The notes: generated by a model not told the origin, from the letters alone. Positions 36,190 through 46,053 are shown, counted from the first letter of the stretch. The stretch: DNA of 64,000 bases from Rhodobacter sp. (GCA_020250175.1 JADCEN010000033.1:100089-164088), one strand, 5' to 3'. Made by a program: numbers and translations.

Positions 36190-37475
36190 TGCAGTGTTCC
36201 GTCTGCCCCGATCCGGGTCTTGCCGCCCAGATAGGGGACCAGCACGGGGGGCAGATCAACCGATCCATCCTCCTGCTGTCCATTCTCCAGCACTGCGATC
36301 AGCGTGCGCCCCACGGCCAAGCCCGATCCGTTCAGCGTATGCACGAACCCGGGTTTGCCGCCGGGCGCACGGTAGCGGGCATTCATCCGCCGCGCCTGAA
36401 AATCGCCGCAGACCGACACGGAACTGATCTCGCGATAGGTGTTCTGCCCCGGCAGCCACACCTCCAGATCATGGGTCTTCTGCGCGCCAAAGCCCATGTC
36501 ACCGGCACACAGCACCACGGTGCGATAGGGCAGGCCCAGCTTTTCCAGGATCGCCTCGGCGCAGCGTGTCATCCGCTCATGCTCGGCCATGCTGGTTTCC
36601 GGCGTGGCGATGCTGACCATCTCGACCTTCTCAAACTGGTGCTGGCGCAGCATTCCGGCGGTGTCGCGCCCCGCCGACCCGGCTTCCGAGCGGAAGCACT
36701 GGGTATGGGCGGTCAAGCGGATCGGCAGTTGCGCCGCCTCCAGCACATCACCCGCAACCATGTTGGTCAAGGTGACTTCCGACGTGGGGATCAGCCACCA
36801 GCCATTCGTAGTCTGATAGCTGTCTTCGGCGAATTTCGGCAGTTGGTTGGTGCCGACCATCGCCTCTTCCTTCACCAGAACCGGGGTCCAGACCTCGGTC
36901 AGCCCGTGTTCGGTGATATGCGTGTCCAGCATGAACTGCGCCAGCGCCCGGTGCAGCCGGATCACGGCCCCCTTCAGCACCACAAAGCGGCTGCCGGAAA
37001 GCTTTGCCGCCGTCTCGAAATCCATCCCCGGCTTTACGCCTGCGATGTCGAAATGTTCCTTTGGCGGAAAAGAGAAGTCGCGCGGGCTGCCCCAGCGGCG
37101 CAACTCCACGTTGGCCGTCTCATCCCGGCCATCGGGCACGCCGGGATGCGGCAGGTTGGGAATGGTCAGCAGCATGTCGCGCAGCTGGATGTCCAGCGCG
37201 TCTGCCTGTGCTGCAAAGGCTTCCGCCGCTGCCTTGCTGTCAGCCACCCGCCCGCGCAGCGCCTGAAACGCAGCCTCATCGCCCTGCGCCTTGGCCGCGC
37301 CTGCGGCTTTCGAGAGGCTGTTGATCGCGGCCTTCGCCTCTTCCGCCTGCCGGATCGCGGTCCGCCGCGCCTCATCCAGCGCCAGAATCTCTGCCGACAG
37401 CCCGGACAGTCCCCGGCGCGCAAGGGTGGCGTCGAAGGCGGCAGGGGTGTCGCGGATGGCGCGGATGTCGTGCAT
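36186..37475 (-). CDS. serS: Serine-tRNA ligase
   Basis: The 429-residue class II seryl-tRNA synthetase. The N-terminal coiled-coil arm covers about residues 30-105 (rich in Ala, Lys, Glu), followed by the catalytic core. Motif 2 is visible around [20 protein letters not shown] with FEKVEM, and motif 3 in [20 protein letters not shown] near the C-terminus. Length and motif order are normal. It is followed by a coupled TspO-like gene. No T-box or leader regulation was recognised upstream. Confidence 0.97.
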   Translation of the reverse strand: MHDIRAIRDTPAAFDATLARRGLSGLSAEILALDEARRTAIRQAEEAKAAINSLSKAAGAAKAQGDEAAFQALRGRVADSKAAAEAFAAQADALDIQLRDMLLTIPNLPHPGVPDGRDETANVELRRWGSPRDFSFPPKEHFDIAGVKPGMDFETAAKLSGSRFVVLKGAVIRLHRALAQFMLDTHITEHGLTEVWTPVLVKEEAMVGTNQLPKFAEDSYQTTNGWWLIPTSEVTLTNMVAGDVLEAAQLPIRLTAHTQCFRSEAGSAGRDTAGMLRQHQFEKVEMVSIATPETSMAEHERMTRCAEAILEKLGLPYRTVVLCAGDMGFGAQKTHDLEVWLPGQNTYREISSVSVCGDFQARRMNARYRAPGGKPGFVHTLNGSGLAVGRTLIAVLENGQQEDGSVDLPPVLVPYLGGKTRIGADGTLQ

Positions 37476-37543
37476 GGGCGTGGGTCCCCGGAAAAAAGCC
37501 GTGCCCCGCTATGCCCGATTGCCCGCCGCAGGAAAAGCCCCTG

Positions 37544-39250
37544 TCAGGGGCTGGCGGGCGGAAGCGGTTTGCCCGGCGGTGCCCCGGCGGCGATCCAGGC
37601 GAGGTATTTGAGGTCGGGAACGTAGTCGTGTTCGAGCGTCTCGGTATCCCAATGATCCGGGCGCTGGATACCATCTGGCAGACTCGTGCCGCTGTCGCCC
37701 CATGCCGCATTGACGTCGTGCTGCTCCAGGTTCTTTGCTTCGCTTAAATCTGCCGATCTGAGCGACGTGCGCGCAATTGACCAGTCGCTCAGGTCGGCAA
37801 ATATAAGGTTGGCCCCCCAGAGGTTCGCCCCCTCCATCTGCGCCCTCCAGAGTTTTGCCCCCTCCATCTGCGCCTCGCTGAGGTCCGCCCCCTCAATCTG
37901 CGCGAAGCACAGGTCCGCCCCCTCCATCTGCGCCCCGCTGAGGTCCGCCCCCTCCATCTGCGCCCCGAAGAGGTTCGCCCCCTCCATCTGCGCCCCGCTG
38001 AGCTTCGCCCCCTCCATCTGCGCGTCGCTGAGCTTCGCCCTCTCCATCTGCGCGTCGCTGAGGTTCGCCCCCTCCATCTGCGCCGCGCTGAGGTTCGCCC
38101 CCTCCATCTGCGCCCTGCGGAGGTTCGCCCCCTCCATCTGCGCCCCGAAGAGGAACGCCCCCTCCATCTGCGCCCTGCTGAGGTCCGCCCCCTCCATCTG
38201 CGCCCCGCTGAGGTCCGCCCCCTCCATCCGCGCCCCGTTGAGGTCCGCCCCCTCCATCCGCGCGTGTTCAAACCGGGCCCTTTCCAAGGACAGGGATGAC
38301 AGGTCTGCCCTGCGCAGGCAGCTGTGGCGCAGGTCCAGCCGATAGCCTGCCTCCTCGCCAGGTTGTACGGCTGCGCGTTCCAGAGCGATTTGTTCCGCGC
38401 TCCGGCGCCCGATCACGGTCAGGGCCGTCTGAATATCGGTGCGGGGGCGCGCAAGACCGCATGCCCAGTTCCCAACTTGACTGTCTTCCAAGCGTGTCGC
38501 GCGACGCTGCATGTGCGCTTCACGCTCTGCCGCGCTGGCACCGGGCGGCAATGGCTGCCAAGGACCGAATGGATGATCCTTTGCCATAGCTGCGGGCGCG
38601 TTTTCACGGATATAGGCGCAAAGCAGTTCCATGACGCGGATGTGGTCGCGGCCCCGGTCGTTGGCCGTGGAATCTTGTGCAATACGTTCCAGGGCATAGA
38701 TGCCGCCGATCCGCACCTCGATATTCGGTACGGTTTCCTCGACCGTAACTTCTTTTCCGTAGCCATCCGTGACGCGCCGCTTCACCGTCTTTTCCGCGCC
38801 AAGCTGTTCCACCGCCTTTGATATCCGGTCGGTCATGTGCCCTTGTTCGGCCACCCGCGTCTGCCGTTCGGTGGTATAGACGCGGATCATCGCCAGCGGT
38901 GCCGTCGCCAGCGCACCCAAGGCGGTGATCAGGCCGACAAAGGCAAGCACATGCCAACGCAGGCCTTCCCCTGTCAGGGTCGCGTCAAAGGCCGAAAACA
39001 GCCGCCAGAACCCGTAAAGCACGCCCGCGAACAGCACGAACCAAACCGGCACAAGCATCAGGGCGAAAGTATTGAGTGCCGAAAGCGCCCAGTTTTCGCC
39101 CTGCGCCTTGCGGGCCGGGGCATCCTGCAACACCAGCCAGACCAGCCCGGACAGAACGGCAATTCCAAGGGCGGTCAGCAGCACCCAGCCTTCCTGTGCC
39201 GTAAGCGGCAAAGGCACCTGAATTCCGCGGGATGCATCTGATGCTGCCAT
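37544..39250 (-). CDS. Membrane-anchored pentapeptide-repeat protein
   Basis: A 568-residue protein. Two membrane helices are in the first 120 residues (VLLTALGIAVLSGLVWLVL and LMLVPVWFVLFAGVLYGFW), with a further hydrophobic stretch after them. A cytosolic middle follows with NIEVRIGGIYALERIAQDS, a motif shared with many membrane pentapeptide proteins. Residues 330-479 hold 15 nearly identical ten-residue units (AQMEGADLSG type), forming a right-handed quadrilateral beta-helix. A short non-repeat tail follows. The function is unknown; some pentapeptide proteins mimic DNA and bind gyrase, but the membrane form has no established role. Confidence 0.9.
   Translation of the reverse strand: MAASDASRGIQVPLPLTAQEGWVLLTALGIAVLSGLVWLVLQDAPARKAQGENWALSALNTFALMLVPVWFVLFAGVLYGFWRLFSAFDATLTGEGLRWHVLAFVGLITALGALATAPLAMIRVYTTERQTRVAEQGHMTDRISKAVEQLGAEKTVKRRVTDGYGKEVTVEETVPNIEVRIGGIYALERIAQDSTANDRGRDHIRVMELLCAYIRENAPAAMAKDHPFGPWQPLPPGASAAEREAHMQRRATRLEDSQVGNWACGLARPRTDIQTALTVIGRRSAEQIALERAAVQPGEEAGYRLDLRHSCLRRADLSSLSLERARFEHARMEGADLNGARMEGADLSGAQMEGADLSRAQMEGAFLFGAQMEGANLRRAQMEGANLSAAQMEGANLSDAQMERAKLSDAQMEGAKLSGAQMEGANLFGAQMEGADLSGAQMEGADLCFAQIEGADLSEAQMEGAKLWRAQMEGANLWGANLIFADLSDWSIARTSLRSADLSEAKNLEQHDVNAAWGDSGTSLPDGIQRPDHWDTETLEHDYVPDLKYLAWIAAGAPPGKPLPPASP
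37814..38263 (-). repeat. Fifteen 30-bp tandem repeats (pentapeptide array)
   Basis: An exact 30-base period encodes 15 decapeptide units. The CCCCCTCCATCTGCGC core recurs on the plus strand in nearly every unit, while the positions encoding the outward residues vary. DNA-level identity far above that needed for the protein pattern points to recent expansion by slippage or recombination. The number of units may vary between strains. Confidence 0.92.
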
Positions 39251-39408
39251 GCGGCTGCCTCACTGGTGGAACGCCCCGATCCTTCATATATCCAACCAGA
39301 GTTCAACCCCCGGACCCGTCGCCTTGCCATCCCCCGGCCCCGGCGATAGGGTGCGGCGCAATTCAGACCGGGGGCATCCCCCGGACCCGACCTACGAAAG
39401 GACGATCC

Positions 39409-39732
39409 ATGTTCGTGACCCCCGCTTTTGCCCAGGCTGCCCCCGGCGGTGCGGCCAGTGCCTTTACCAGCTTTGTGCCGCTGATCCTGATCTTTGCGAT
39501 CATGTATTTCCTGCTGATCCGTCCGCAGCAGAAAAAACAAAAGGAACACAAGGCCATGGTCGAGGCGCTGCGGCGCGGTGACCAGATTTTGACCCAAGGC
39601 GGCATCATCGGCAAGGTCGCCAAGGTAAACGATGACGGGGTGCTGGAGGTTGAGATTGCCGAAGGTGTGAAGGTGCGCATGCCGCGCCACACCGTCCTGC
39701 AGGTCATGTCGAAAACCGAACCAACCGCCTGA
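39409..39732 (+). CDS. yajC: Preprotein translocase accessory subunit YajC
   Basis: A 107-residue single-helix inner-membrane protein of the SecDF-YajC complex. The ATG at 39409 is chosen (MFVTPAFAQAAPGG); the track frame is longer but begins before any ribosome-binding site. The helix LILIFAIMYFLLIRPQQKKQKEHKAM is the family hallmark, here quoted by its membrane part and the RPQQKKQKEH motif. It precedes secD by 32 bases in an operon that continues into secF and the ccm genes. Confidence 0.95.
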   Translation: MFVTPAFAQAAPGGAASAFTSFVPLILIFAIMYFLLIRPQQKKQKEHKAMVEALRRGDQILTQGGIIGKVAKVNDDGVLEVEIAEGVKVRMPRHTVLQVMSKTEPTA

Positions 39733-39764
39733 TCTTCCGCGATCCCTGACCCTGGACCTGCCCG

Positions 39765-41426
39765 ATGCACATGCCGCTGTGGAAGACCATGCTGATCTGG
39801 GGCATCTGCGCCGCGGGTCTGGTGTTTGCGCTGCCGAACCTGTTCTACACCAGGGTGGAACAGCACAATGACGCGCGGCGCGCGGTTGAACAGGCCGGGG
39901 TGGCAACCCCGGAGCAGGAAGCGGCCATCGCGCAGTGGCCCAACTGGCTGCCGTCCGGTCTGGTGAACCTGGGCCTTGATCTGCGCGGTGGCGCGCATCT
40001 TTTGGCGGAAGTGCAGGTGGCGGATGTCTACAAGGACCGCATCGATGGCCTTTGGCCCGACGTGCGCGATGCCCTGCGCGCCGAACGCGAGGCGATTGGA
40101 AACGTTCGCCGCGAGCCGTCCGACCCCGGTGTGCTGAAGGTCAGGATCGGCAATCCGGCCAATATGGCCAAAGCGGTTGAACTGGTGCGCGCGCTGGCCC
40201 AGCCGGTGGTGACGCTGACCGGTGCGGGCCAGACCGACATCGAAGTGGCGGCGCAGGGTGACATCCTTACCGTGCAGCTGTCCGAGGCGGAACGTGCGGC
40301 AACCGACAGCCGCACCATCCAGCAGTCGCTGGAAATCATCCGCCGCCGCGTGGACGAGGTGGGCACCCGTGAACCGACAATCCAGCGGCAGGGCACCGAC
40401 CGCATCCTGATCCAGGTTCCCGGCATCGGATCGGCGGGAGAGCTGAAGGCGCTGATCGGCACCACGGCGCGGCTGACCTTCAACCCGGTGCGCGGCCGCA
40501 CGGCGGATGCACAGGCCGACCCCGGTGCGCGCAACGTGCTGCTTCCCGCCGCCGACGAGCCCGGCATGTTCTATATCATCGAACAGACCCCGGTGGTTTC
40601 CGGCGAAGACCTGGTCGATGCCCAGCCGGCGTTTGATCAGAACGGGCGGCCTGCGGTAAACTTCCGCTTCAACCCGTCCGGCGCGCGGAAATTCGGCGAT
40701 TATACCGCAGAGAATATCGGGCAGCCCTTTGCCATCGTTCTGGATGACGAGGTGATTTCCGCCCCCGTGATCCAATCGGCGATTCCGGGCGGATCGGGCA
40801 TCATCACCGGCAATTTCACCGTCGAGGAAAGCACGGATCTGGCCGTGCTGCTGCGCGCCGGGGCGCTTCCGGCAGAGCTGATCTTTCTGGAAGAGCGCAC
40901 GATTGGGCCGGAACTGGGCCAGGACAGCATCGATGCCGGCCGCGTTGCGGCCATCGTCGGAATGGTGGCAGTAGCGATGTTCATGATCGCCTGCTACGGG
41001 CTTTTCGGTGTCTTTGCCAACATCGCCCTTGCCTTCAACATCGCGCTGATCTTTGCCGCCCTGTCCTTGCTTGGGGCAACGCTGACCTTGCCGGGCATTG
41101 CGGGCATCGTTCTGACGATGGGCATGGCAGTGGACGGCAATGTGCTGATCTTTGAACGCATGCGGGAAGAGCTGCGCCAGGCAAAAAGTCCCGGCCGCGC
41201 CATTGAACAGGGCTATGAGCGGGCGTCGTCGGCCATTGTGGATGCCAATGTCACAGCACTTCTGTCGGCGATAATCATGTATGCCATCGGTTCGGGGCCG
41301 GTGCGGGGATTTGCAATCACGCTTGGAATCGGGATCATCACGTCGCAATTCACCGCCGTCTACGTCTCGCGATCGATCATCGGCGCATGGTACGGCTGGC
41401 GTCGGCCCAAGACGATCACGGTTTGA
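39765..41426 (+). CDS. secD: Protein translocase subunit SecD
   Basis: A 553-residue inner-membrane subunit that uses the proton gradient to complete protein export. It has an N-terminal helix, a large periplasmic P1 domain with GLDLRGGAHLL near residue 65, and five C-terminal helices containing the conserved GMAVDGNVLIFERMREE segment near residue 455. It is followed by secF after 11 bases. The normal length and typical placement between yajC and secF make the call firm. Confidence 0.97.
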   Translation: MHMPLWKTMLIWGICAAGLVFALPNLFYTRVEQHNDARRAVEQAGVATPEQEAAIAQWPNWLPSGLVNLGLDLRGGAHLLAEVQVADVYKDRIDGLWPDVRDALRAEREAIGNVRREPSDPGVLKVRIGNPANMAKAVELVRALAQPVVTLTGAGQTDIEVAAQGDILTVQLSEAERAATDSRTIQQSLEIIRRRVDEVGTREPTIQRQGTDRILIQVPGIGSAGELKALIGTTARLTFNPVRGRTADAQADPGARNVLLPAADEPGMFYIIEQTPVVSGEDLVDAQPAFDQNGRPAVNFRFNPSGARKFGDYTAENIGQPFAIVLDDEVISAPVIQSAIPGGSGIITGNFTVEESTDLAVLLRAGALPAELIFLEERTIGPELGQDSIDAGRVAAIVGMVAVAMFMIACYGLFGVFANIALAFNIALIFAALSLLGATLTLPGIAGIVLTMGMAVDGNVLIFERMREELRQAKSPGRAIEQGYERASSAIVDANVTALLSAIIMYAIGSGPVRGFAITLGIGIITSQFTAVYVSRSIIGAWYGWRRPKTITV

Positions 41427-41437
41427 GGAGAGCGACC

Positions 41438-42406
41438 ATGGCCTGGCGCCTGCGGCTTGCACCCGAGAAAACGAACATAGACTTCTTCAAATATGCCCCG
41501 ATCACTTTCGGCGGATCGTTCGTGGCAATGGCCCTGTCCTTTGTGCTTGTGGCCGTGATGGGCCTGAACTACGGGATCGATTTCCGGGGGGGCACGACCA
41601 TCCGGACGGATTCAACCATGGCTGTTGACGTCGGGGTTTACCGCGAGGCGCTTGCCCCGCTTGGCCTTGGCGACGTGTCGATTGCCGAGGTCTTCGATCC
41701 GTCGTTCCGCGCTGATCAGCATGTTGCGATGATCCGCATCCAGTCGCAGGATGAGGTCGAGGCGGTTTCACCGGAAACGATCCTGAAGATCGAAGAAGCG
41801 CTGCGCGCTGTCGATCCGGCGATAACCTTTCCGCAGGTGGAATCGGTGGGTCCGAAGGTTTCGGGAGAGTTGATCCGGACAGCGGTTCTTGCGGTGATTG
41901 CCGCCTGTGTCGGCATCGGGGCCTATATCTGGATGCGGTTCGAATGGCAGTATGGCGTTGGGGCCGTTGTGGCGCTGGCCCATGATGTGATCGTAACGGT
42001 GGGCATATTTGCGCTGTTCCAGCTGAAATTCGATCTGACCATCGTGGCGGCCCTGCTGACGATCCTGGGCTATTCGGTCAATGACACGGTGGTGGTGTTC
42101 GACCGGCTGCGCGAGAACCTTGTGAAGTACAAGACCATGCCGCTGCGCGACGTGATGAACCTTTCCGTGAACGAAACCCTGTCGCGCACCCTGATGACCG
42201 CATCGACCGTGTTGATTTCATTGTTCGCGCTGTTGATCTTCGGCGGTGACGTGATTCGCGGCTTCATCTTTGCCATTACCTTCGGCGTCTTCATCGGCAC
42301 CTATTCTTCGGTCTATGTCGCCAAGAACGTGGTGTTGTGGTTTGGACTTCCAAGGGACAAGCCAAAGGCCGACAAGGGCAACCGGTTTGCCGATATCGAT
42401 GCCTGA
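41438..42406 (+). CDS. secF: Protein translocase subunit SecF
   Basis: A 322-residue partner of SecD. The ATG at 41438 follows TGAGGAG. Family motifs are NYGIDFRGGTTIR near residue 42, the transmembrane SVNDTVVVFDRLREN near residue 215, and NETLSRTLMTASTVL. It has six membrane helices and a periplasmic loop. The stop is 14 bases before the Mth938-like gene, so transcription continues downstream toward the cytochrome c maturation genes, as in other Rhodobacteraceae. Confidence 0.97.
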   Translation: MAWRLRLAPEKTNIDFFKYAPITFGGSFVAMALSFVLVAVMGLNYGIDFRGGTTIRTDSTMAVDVGVYREALAPLGLGDVSIAEVFDPSFRADQHVAMIRIQSQDEVEAVSPETILKIEEALRAVDPAITFPQVESVGPKVSGELIRTAVLAVIAACVGIGAYIWMRFEWQYGVGAVVALAHDVIVTVGIFALFQLKFDLTIVAALLTILGYSVNDTVVVFDRLRENLVKYKTMPLRDVMNLSVNETLSRTLMTASTVLISLFALLIFGGDVIRGFIFAITFGVFIGTYSSVYVAKNVVLWFGLPRDKPKADKGNRFADIDA

Positions 42407-42420
42407 ACGGCGGGGGTCCG

Positions 42421-42774
42421 ATGCGCCTGACCGAGATCACCTTTGCCGAAGCCAAGCCGATCGACGGGTATGGGCCGGGGTTTTTCCGGGTTGGCGGGCG
42501 GGTGATGCACGGGGCGGTGCTGGTTTCGCCCTGGTCGCCGCAGGGGTGGGGCGGGCTTGAAGATACGGCAACGCTGCTGGGGCTGGCCGACAGAATCGAT
42601 GTGCTGTTCGTCGGCACCGGGGCCGAGATTGCCCATGTTCCGGCCGGTTTCCGCCGCATCCTGGAAGAGGCCGGCATCGGGGTTGAGGTGATGAATTCGC
42701 CGGCTGCGTGCCGTACCTACAACGTGCTGCTGTCCGAAGGCCGCCTGATTGCCGTGGCACTTCTGCCGGTCTGA
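42421..42774 (+). CDS. Mth938-like (DUF498) domain protein
   Basis: A 117-residue soluble protein of the DUF498/Mth938 family. Typical features are the early [20 protein letters not shown] strand pair, the [12 protein letters not shown] loop, and the closing [17 protein letters not shown]. The Arg/Thr/Tyr/Asn patch is conserved in the family. In mitochondria the relative NDUFAF3 helps assemble complex I; the bacterial role is unresolved. It is located directly after secF, an arrangement frequent in alphaproteobacteria. The ATG at 42421 is the natural start. Confidence 0.9.
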   Translation: MRLTEITFAEAKPIDGYGPGFFRVGGRVMHGAVLVSPWSPQGWGGLEDTATLLGLADRIDVLFVGTGAEIAHVPAGFRRILEEAGIGVEVMNSPAACRTYNVLLSEGRLIAVALLPV

Positions 42775-42901
42775 CCGGCTGGCCTGTGCCCGCCTTGGGC
42801 AGGGCAGGTCGGCAATTATGGGGGCGTCCGTTTCGCATGACCTGCCGCATTGCCTGCGCCTGCGCCGCCCCCGGTCTCTGGTCGGGTCGTCGGGGTGTCG
42901 C

Positions 42902-43522
42902 ATGGATCTGACCATCACCAATCTGGCTTGCGCGCGCGGTGGCGTCACCGTGCTGGAGGGGGTAAGCCTGACGCTTGCCGCAGGGCGCGCGCTGGTGCTG
43001 CGTGGGCCGAACGGCATTGGCAAGACCACCCTGCTGCGCACGGTTGCGGGCCTGCAGCCTGCCGTTTCGGGCCGCATCTCGCCTGCGCCCGAAAGCCTGA
43101 CCTATGCCGCCCATGCCGACGGGCTGAAGGCGGCGCTGACCGTGCGGGAAAACCTGGCCTTCTGGGCTGCGGTCCATGGGCAGCGGGGCGTCGATGCGGC
43201 CCTGAAAGCGCTGAACCTGACCGAACTGCAGGACCGCCCGGCACAGCAGCTGTCGGCGGGGCAGAAACGCCGCCTGGGCCTGGCACGCCTGCTGGTTACG
43301 GGGCGGCCGGTCTGGCTGCTGGACGAGCCGACCGTTTCGCTGGACGCCGCTTCGGTCGCGCTGTTTGCGGATGTGCTGCGCGGGCATCTGGCAAAAGGCG
43401 GGGCGGCCCTGATCGCCACCCATGTCGATCTGGGGCTGGACCGGGCCGGTGTGCTGGACCTGACTGCGTTCCGGGCGCAAGGCCGCCGCGCTGGCGGTGG
43501 CTTTGACGAGGCGTTCGCATGA
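42902..43522 (+). CDS. ccmA: Haem exporter ATP-binding protein CcmA
   Basis: A 206-residue ATPase subunit of the CcmABCD haem-handling ABC complex in cytochrome c maturation. Walker A is [12 protein letters not shown] near residue 36, the signature is [15 protein letters not shown], and Walker B is [12 protein letters not shown]. It releases holo-CcmE from CcmC/D by ATP hydrolysis. The ATG at 42902 gives the normal length; the track frame is longer. Its end overlaps the ccmB start by four bases (ATGA). Confidence 0.96.
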   Translation: MDLTITNLACARGGVTVLEGVSLTLAAGRALVLRGPNGIGKTTLLRTVAGLQPAVSGRISPAPESLTYAAHADGLKAALTVRENLAFWAAVHGQRGVDAALKALNLTELQDRPAQQLSAGQKRRLGLARLLVTGRPVWLLDEPTVSLDAASVALFADVLRGHLAKGGAALIATHVDLGLDRAGVLDLTAFRAQGRRAGGGFDEAFA

Positions 43523-44175
43523 TCGCCCTGCTGCTGCGCGACCTGCGCCTTGCCACGCGGGCCGGGGGCGGTTTTGGCCTTGGGCTGGCGTTCTTTCTGC
43601 TGATGGCGGTACTGGTGCCGCTAGGGGTCGGGCCGGAACCCGCCCTGCTGGCGCGCATCGCCCCCGGCATCCTTTGGGTCGGGGCCTTGCTGGCCTGCCT
43701 TCTGTCGCTGGACCGGATTTTCGCGCTGGATTTCGAGGATGGCTCGCTGGACCTTCTGGCCACCGCGCCGATCCCGCTGGAAGGGGTGGTTGCGGTCAAG
43801 GCGCTGGCGCATTGGCTGGTGACGGGCCTGCCGTTGACCCTGCTGTCGCCGGTTCTGGCTGTGCTTTTGAACCTGCCCGGCCCGGGCTATGTCTGGCTGG
43901 TGCTGTCGCTGGCGCTGGGAACGCCTGCCCTGTCGCTGATCGGGGCCTTTGGTGCGGCGCTGACAGTGGGTTTGAAGCGGGGCGGGCTGCTTTTGTCGCT
44001 GCTGGTGCTGCCGCTTTACGTGCCGACGCTGATCTATGGGGCCGAGGCGGTGCGGCGCGGTGTGGACGGGCAGGGCGCGCTGACGGCCTTGCTGCTGCTG
44101 GCGGGCATCACTGCCGGGGCGGCGGCCCTGCTGCCCTTTGCCGGGGCTGCGGCAATCCGCGTCAATCTGCGATGA
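43519..44175 (+). CDS. ccmB: Haem exporter permease CcmB
   Basis: A 218-residue six-helix membrane subunit of the CcmABCD complex. It begins [18 protein letters not shown], as usual for CcmB, with the [18 protein letters not shown] loop near residue 75 and [17 protein letters not shown] near residue 160. Translation is coupled to ccmA. It is complete and of normal length. Confidence 0.95.
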   Translation: MIALLLRDLRLATRAGGGFGLGLAFFLLMAVLVPLGVGPEPALLARIAPGILWVGALLACLLSLDRIFALDFEDGSLDLLATAPIPLEGVVAVKALAHWLVTGLPLTLLSPVLAVLLNLPGPGYVWLVLSLALGTPALSLIGAFGAALTVGLKRGGLLLSLLVLPLYVPTLIYGAEAVRRGVDGQGALTALLLLAGITAGAAALLPFAGAAAIRVNLR

Positions 44176-44227
44176 GGCATCCATGTTAAGACTTGAGCAC
44201 AGCCCGAAGAAAGCCTAGCTAGCCCGC

Positions 44228-44956
44228 ATGTCGTTCTGGGAATACGCAAATCCGCGACGCTTCATGCAGACCACTGCCGGTCTGCTTCCCTGGCTGGCGG
44301 GGCTGTCGGCATTGTGCCTGACAGTGGGCGGTATCTGGGGTTTCTTCTTTACGCCGGATGATTTCCGCCAGGGGTCCACCGTCAAGATCATCTATCTTCA
44401 CGTGCCTTCGGCGATGATGGCGATCAATGCCTGGATCATGATGCTTGTCACCTCGCTGATCTGGCTGATCCGCCGGCATCACGTGTCGGCGCTGTCGGCA
44501 AAGGCCGCAGGCCCTGTCGGGCTGACGATGACCGCGATTGCCCTGATCACCGGCGCGCTTTGGGGCCAGCCGATGTGGGGCACCTGGTGGGCCTGGGACC
44601 CAAGGCTGACCTCGTTCCTGATCCTGACTCTGTTCTATATGGGCTACATCGCGCTGTGGTCGGCAGTGGAAGACCCTGACACGGCGGCGGACCTGACCAG
44701 CGTGCTGTGCATTGTCGGATCGGTCTTTGCCGTGCTGTCGCGCTATGCGGTGAATTTCTGGAACCAGGGTCTACATCAGGGTGCGTCGCTGTCGCTTGAC
44801 AAGGAAGAGAACATCTCGGACGTGTTCTATCTGCCGCTTCTGGTCTGCATTGCGGGATTTGTGCTGCTGTTTGTCACCCTGGTGCTGCTGGGCACCCGGA
44901 CCGAAATCCGCGCCCGCCGCCTGCAGGCGCTTCTGGCGCGGGAAAGGATGGCCTGA
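44228..44956 (+). CDS. ccmC: Haem lyase/transport protein CcmC
   Basis: A 242-residue membrane protein that loads haem onto CcmE. It has six helices and the tryptophan-rich haem motif WGTWWAWDPRLTS near residue 118, flanked by the His ligands in IYLHVPSAMM and in the later periplasmic region (FWNQGLHQGAS). It lies 52 bases after ccmB. Its stop overlaps the ccmD start by one base (TGATG). Confidence 0.96.
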   Translation: MSFWEYANPRRFMQTTAGLLPWLAGLSALCLTVGGIWGFFFTPDDFRQGSTVKIIYLHVPSAMMAINAWIMMLVTSLIWLIRRHHVSALSAKAAGPVGLTMTAIALITGALWGQPMWGTWWAWDPRLTSFLILTLFYMGYIALWSAVEDPDTAADLTSVLCIVGSVFAVLSRYAVNFWNQGLHQGASLSLDKEENISDVFYLPLLVCIAGFVLLFVTLVLLGTRTEIRARRLQALLARERMA

Positions 44957-45114
44957 TGCCCGATCTTGGCAAATATGCGGTGGCTGTGCTGGCGTCCTAT
45001 GGGGCGACGATTGTCCTTCTGGCCGCCCTGGTGGGTTTCAGCCTGTGGCGCAGCGCCCGGATGCGCCGCGCCCTGCGAGAGGTGGAGGCCCGGCAGGGGG
45101 CCAGCCATGGTTAA
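44956..45114 (+). CDS. ccmD: Haem exporter protein CcmD (short gene)
   Basis: A 52-residue single-helix protein that stabilises holo-CcmE release. It is absent from the ORF track because it is too short. The frame reads MPDLGKYAVAVLASYGATIV, then a membrane helix and a basic tail (RMRRALREVEARQ), a standard CcmD layout. It starts on the last base of the ccmC stop and its end overlaps ccmG by eight bases. Position and topology make the call reliable. Confidence 0.93.
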   Translation: MPDLGKYAVAVLASYGATIVLLAALVGFSLWRSARMRRALREVEARQGASHG

Positions 45115-45640
45115 GCCGCTGATGCTGGCCCCGCCGCTGGTCTTTGCCGGGCTTGCCGCGCTGTTCTTCGTCAGCATGCAGCGCAGCGATCCTGACCAGT
45201 TGCCTTCGGCCATGGAAGGGCGTGCGGCACCCGCCGTGCAGGTTGTGGCGCTGGGCACCGGGCCGGACCTGACCGATGCCATGCTGCGTGAACCCGGGGT
45301 GAAGCTGGTGAATTTCTGGGCAAGCTGGTGCGCGCCGTGCCGCGCGGAGCACCCGGTGCTGAAGACCCTGCAGGCAGAGGGTGTGACGATTCTGGGGGTC
45401 AACTTCAAGGACAAGCCCGAAGCGGCCCTGCAGTTTCTGGACGACCTGGGCAATCCCTATGCTGCCATCGGGGCCGATGACAGCGGCCGCATGGGGCTGG
45501 ACTGGGGGCTGTACGGTGTTCCGGAAACCTTCGTGATCGACGGGACGGGCAAGGTCATCCTGCGGCATGCCGGACCGATCACGCCCGGCATTCTGGAAGA
45601 CCGGATTCGCCCGGCCCTTGCCGAAGCGGCGGGCGGCTGA
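45107..45640 (+). CDS. ccmG: Thiol:disulfide interchange protein CcmG/DsbE
   Basis: A 177-residue membrane-anchored thioredoxin-like protein that keeps apocytochrome c haem-binding cysteines reduced. It has an N-terminal anchor (residues 5-23), then a thioredoxin fold with WASWCAPCRAEHPVL near residue 66 and the cis-proline region YGVPETFVIDGTG. The ATG at 45107 lies inside ccmD; the track start is longer and unsupported. The next gene starts on the last base of its stop codon. Confidence 0.95.
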   Translation: MVKPLMLAPPLVFAGLAALFFVSMQRSDPDQLPSAMEGRAAPAVQVVALGTGPDLTDAMLREPGVKLVNFWASWCAPCRAEHPVLKTLQAEGVTILGVNFKDKPEAALQFLDDLGNPYAAIGADDSGRMGLDWGLYGVPETFVIDGTGKVILRHAGPITPGILEDRIRPALAEAAGG

Positions 45641-46053
45641 TGCGGGCCGCAGCGGCTGTTCTGGGCCTTGTCGCCTGCCTGACGGCCACAGCCCCATCGG
45701 CCAAGCCCGGCACGCCGGGGCCGCATTACTTCGCCGGAACCTTCGAGCGGACCGGGCGCACCGGTGGCACGGACCCGGCCCTGCTGGATGACCGGGTAAC
45801 GATCACGCCGCAGGGGCAGGCTGTGGTGATCGAAAGCTGTTCGGGTCCGGACATGCTGATGGACTTCGGTCCGGCGTTCGAGCTGGAAAATCTGATGACC
45901 GGCAGCATGGGCATGGTCGCGGTCGAATGTCTGTTCCATAACAATGGCTACAACCGCCCCCTGCTGACCTGCCGCGCTGAAGACGGGGCGGTATTCACGC
46001 TGTGGCCTGTCAGTGGCGCAGAGGCCGGTGTGCCGCTGGACTGCGGGGGGTAA
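45640..46053 (+). CDS. Small secreted protein of unknown function
   Basis: A 137-residue protein with an N-terminal signal peptide (MRAAAAVLGLVACLTATAPS) and no domain I recognise. The mature part has several cysteines (SCSGPD, VECLFH, LLTCRAED, LDCGG) that could form two disulfides in the periplasm. It begins with TGATG overlap on ccmG, so it is co-translated with the cytochrome maturation operon. Functional involvement there is only a guess. Confidence 0.65.
   Translation: MRAAAAVLGLVACLTATAPSAKPGTPGPHYFAGTFERTGRTGGTDPALLDDRVTITPQGQAVVIESCSGPDMLMDFGPAFELENLMTGSMGMVAVECLFHNNGYNRPLLTCRAEDGAVFTLWPVSGAEAGVPLDCGG

Noticed and set aside
37814-38263. Regular 30-base repeat resembling a CRISPR array
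   Set aside because: The repeats are contiguous without unique spacers and encode an in-frame pentapeptide-repeat protein.
39363-41462. 699-codon open frame on the minus strand
   Set aside because: It is antisense to yajC and secD and shows no domain.
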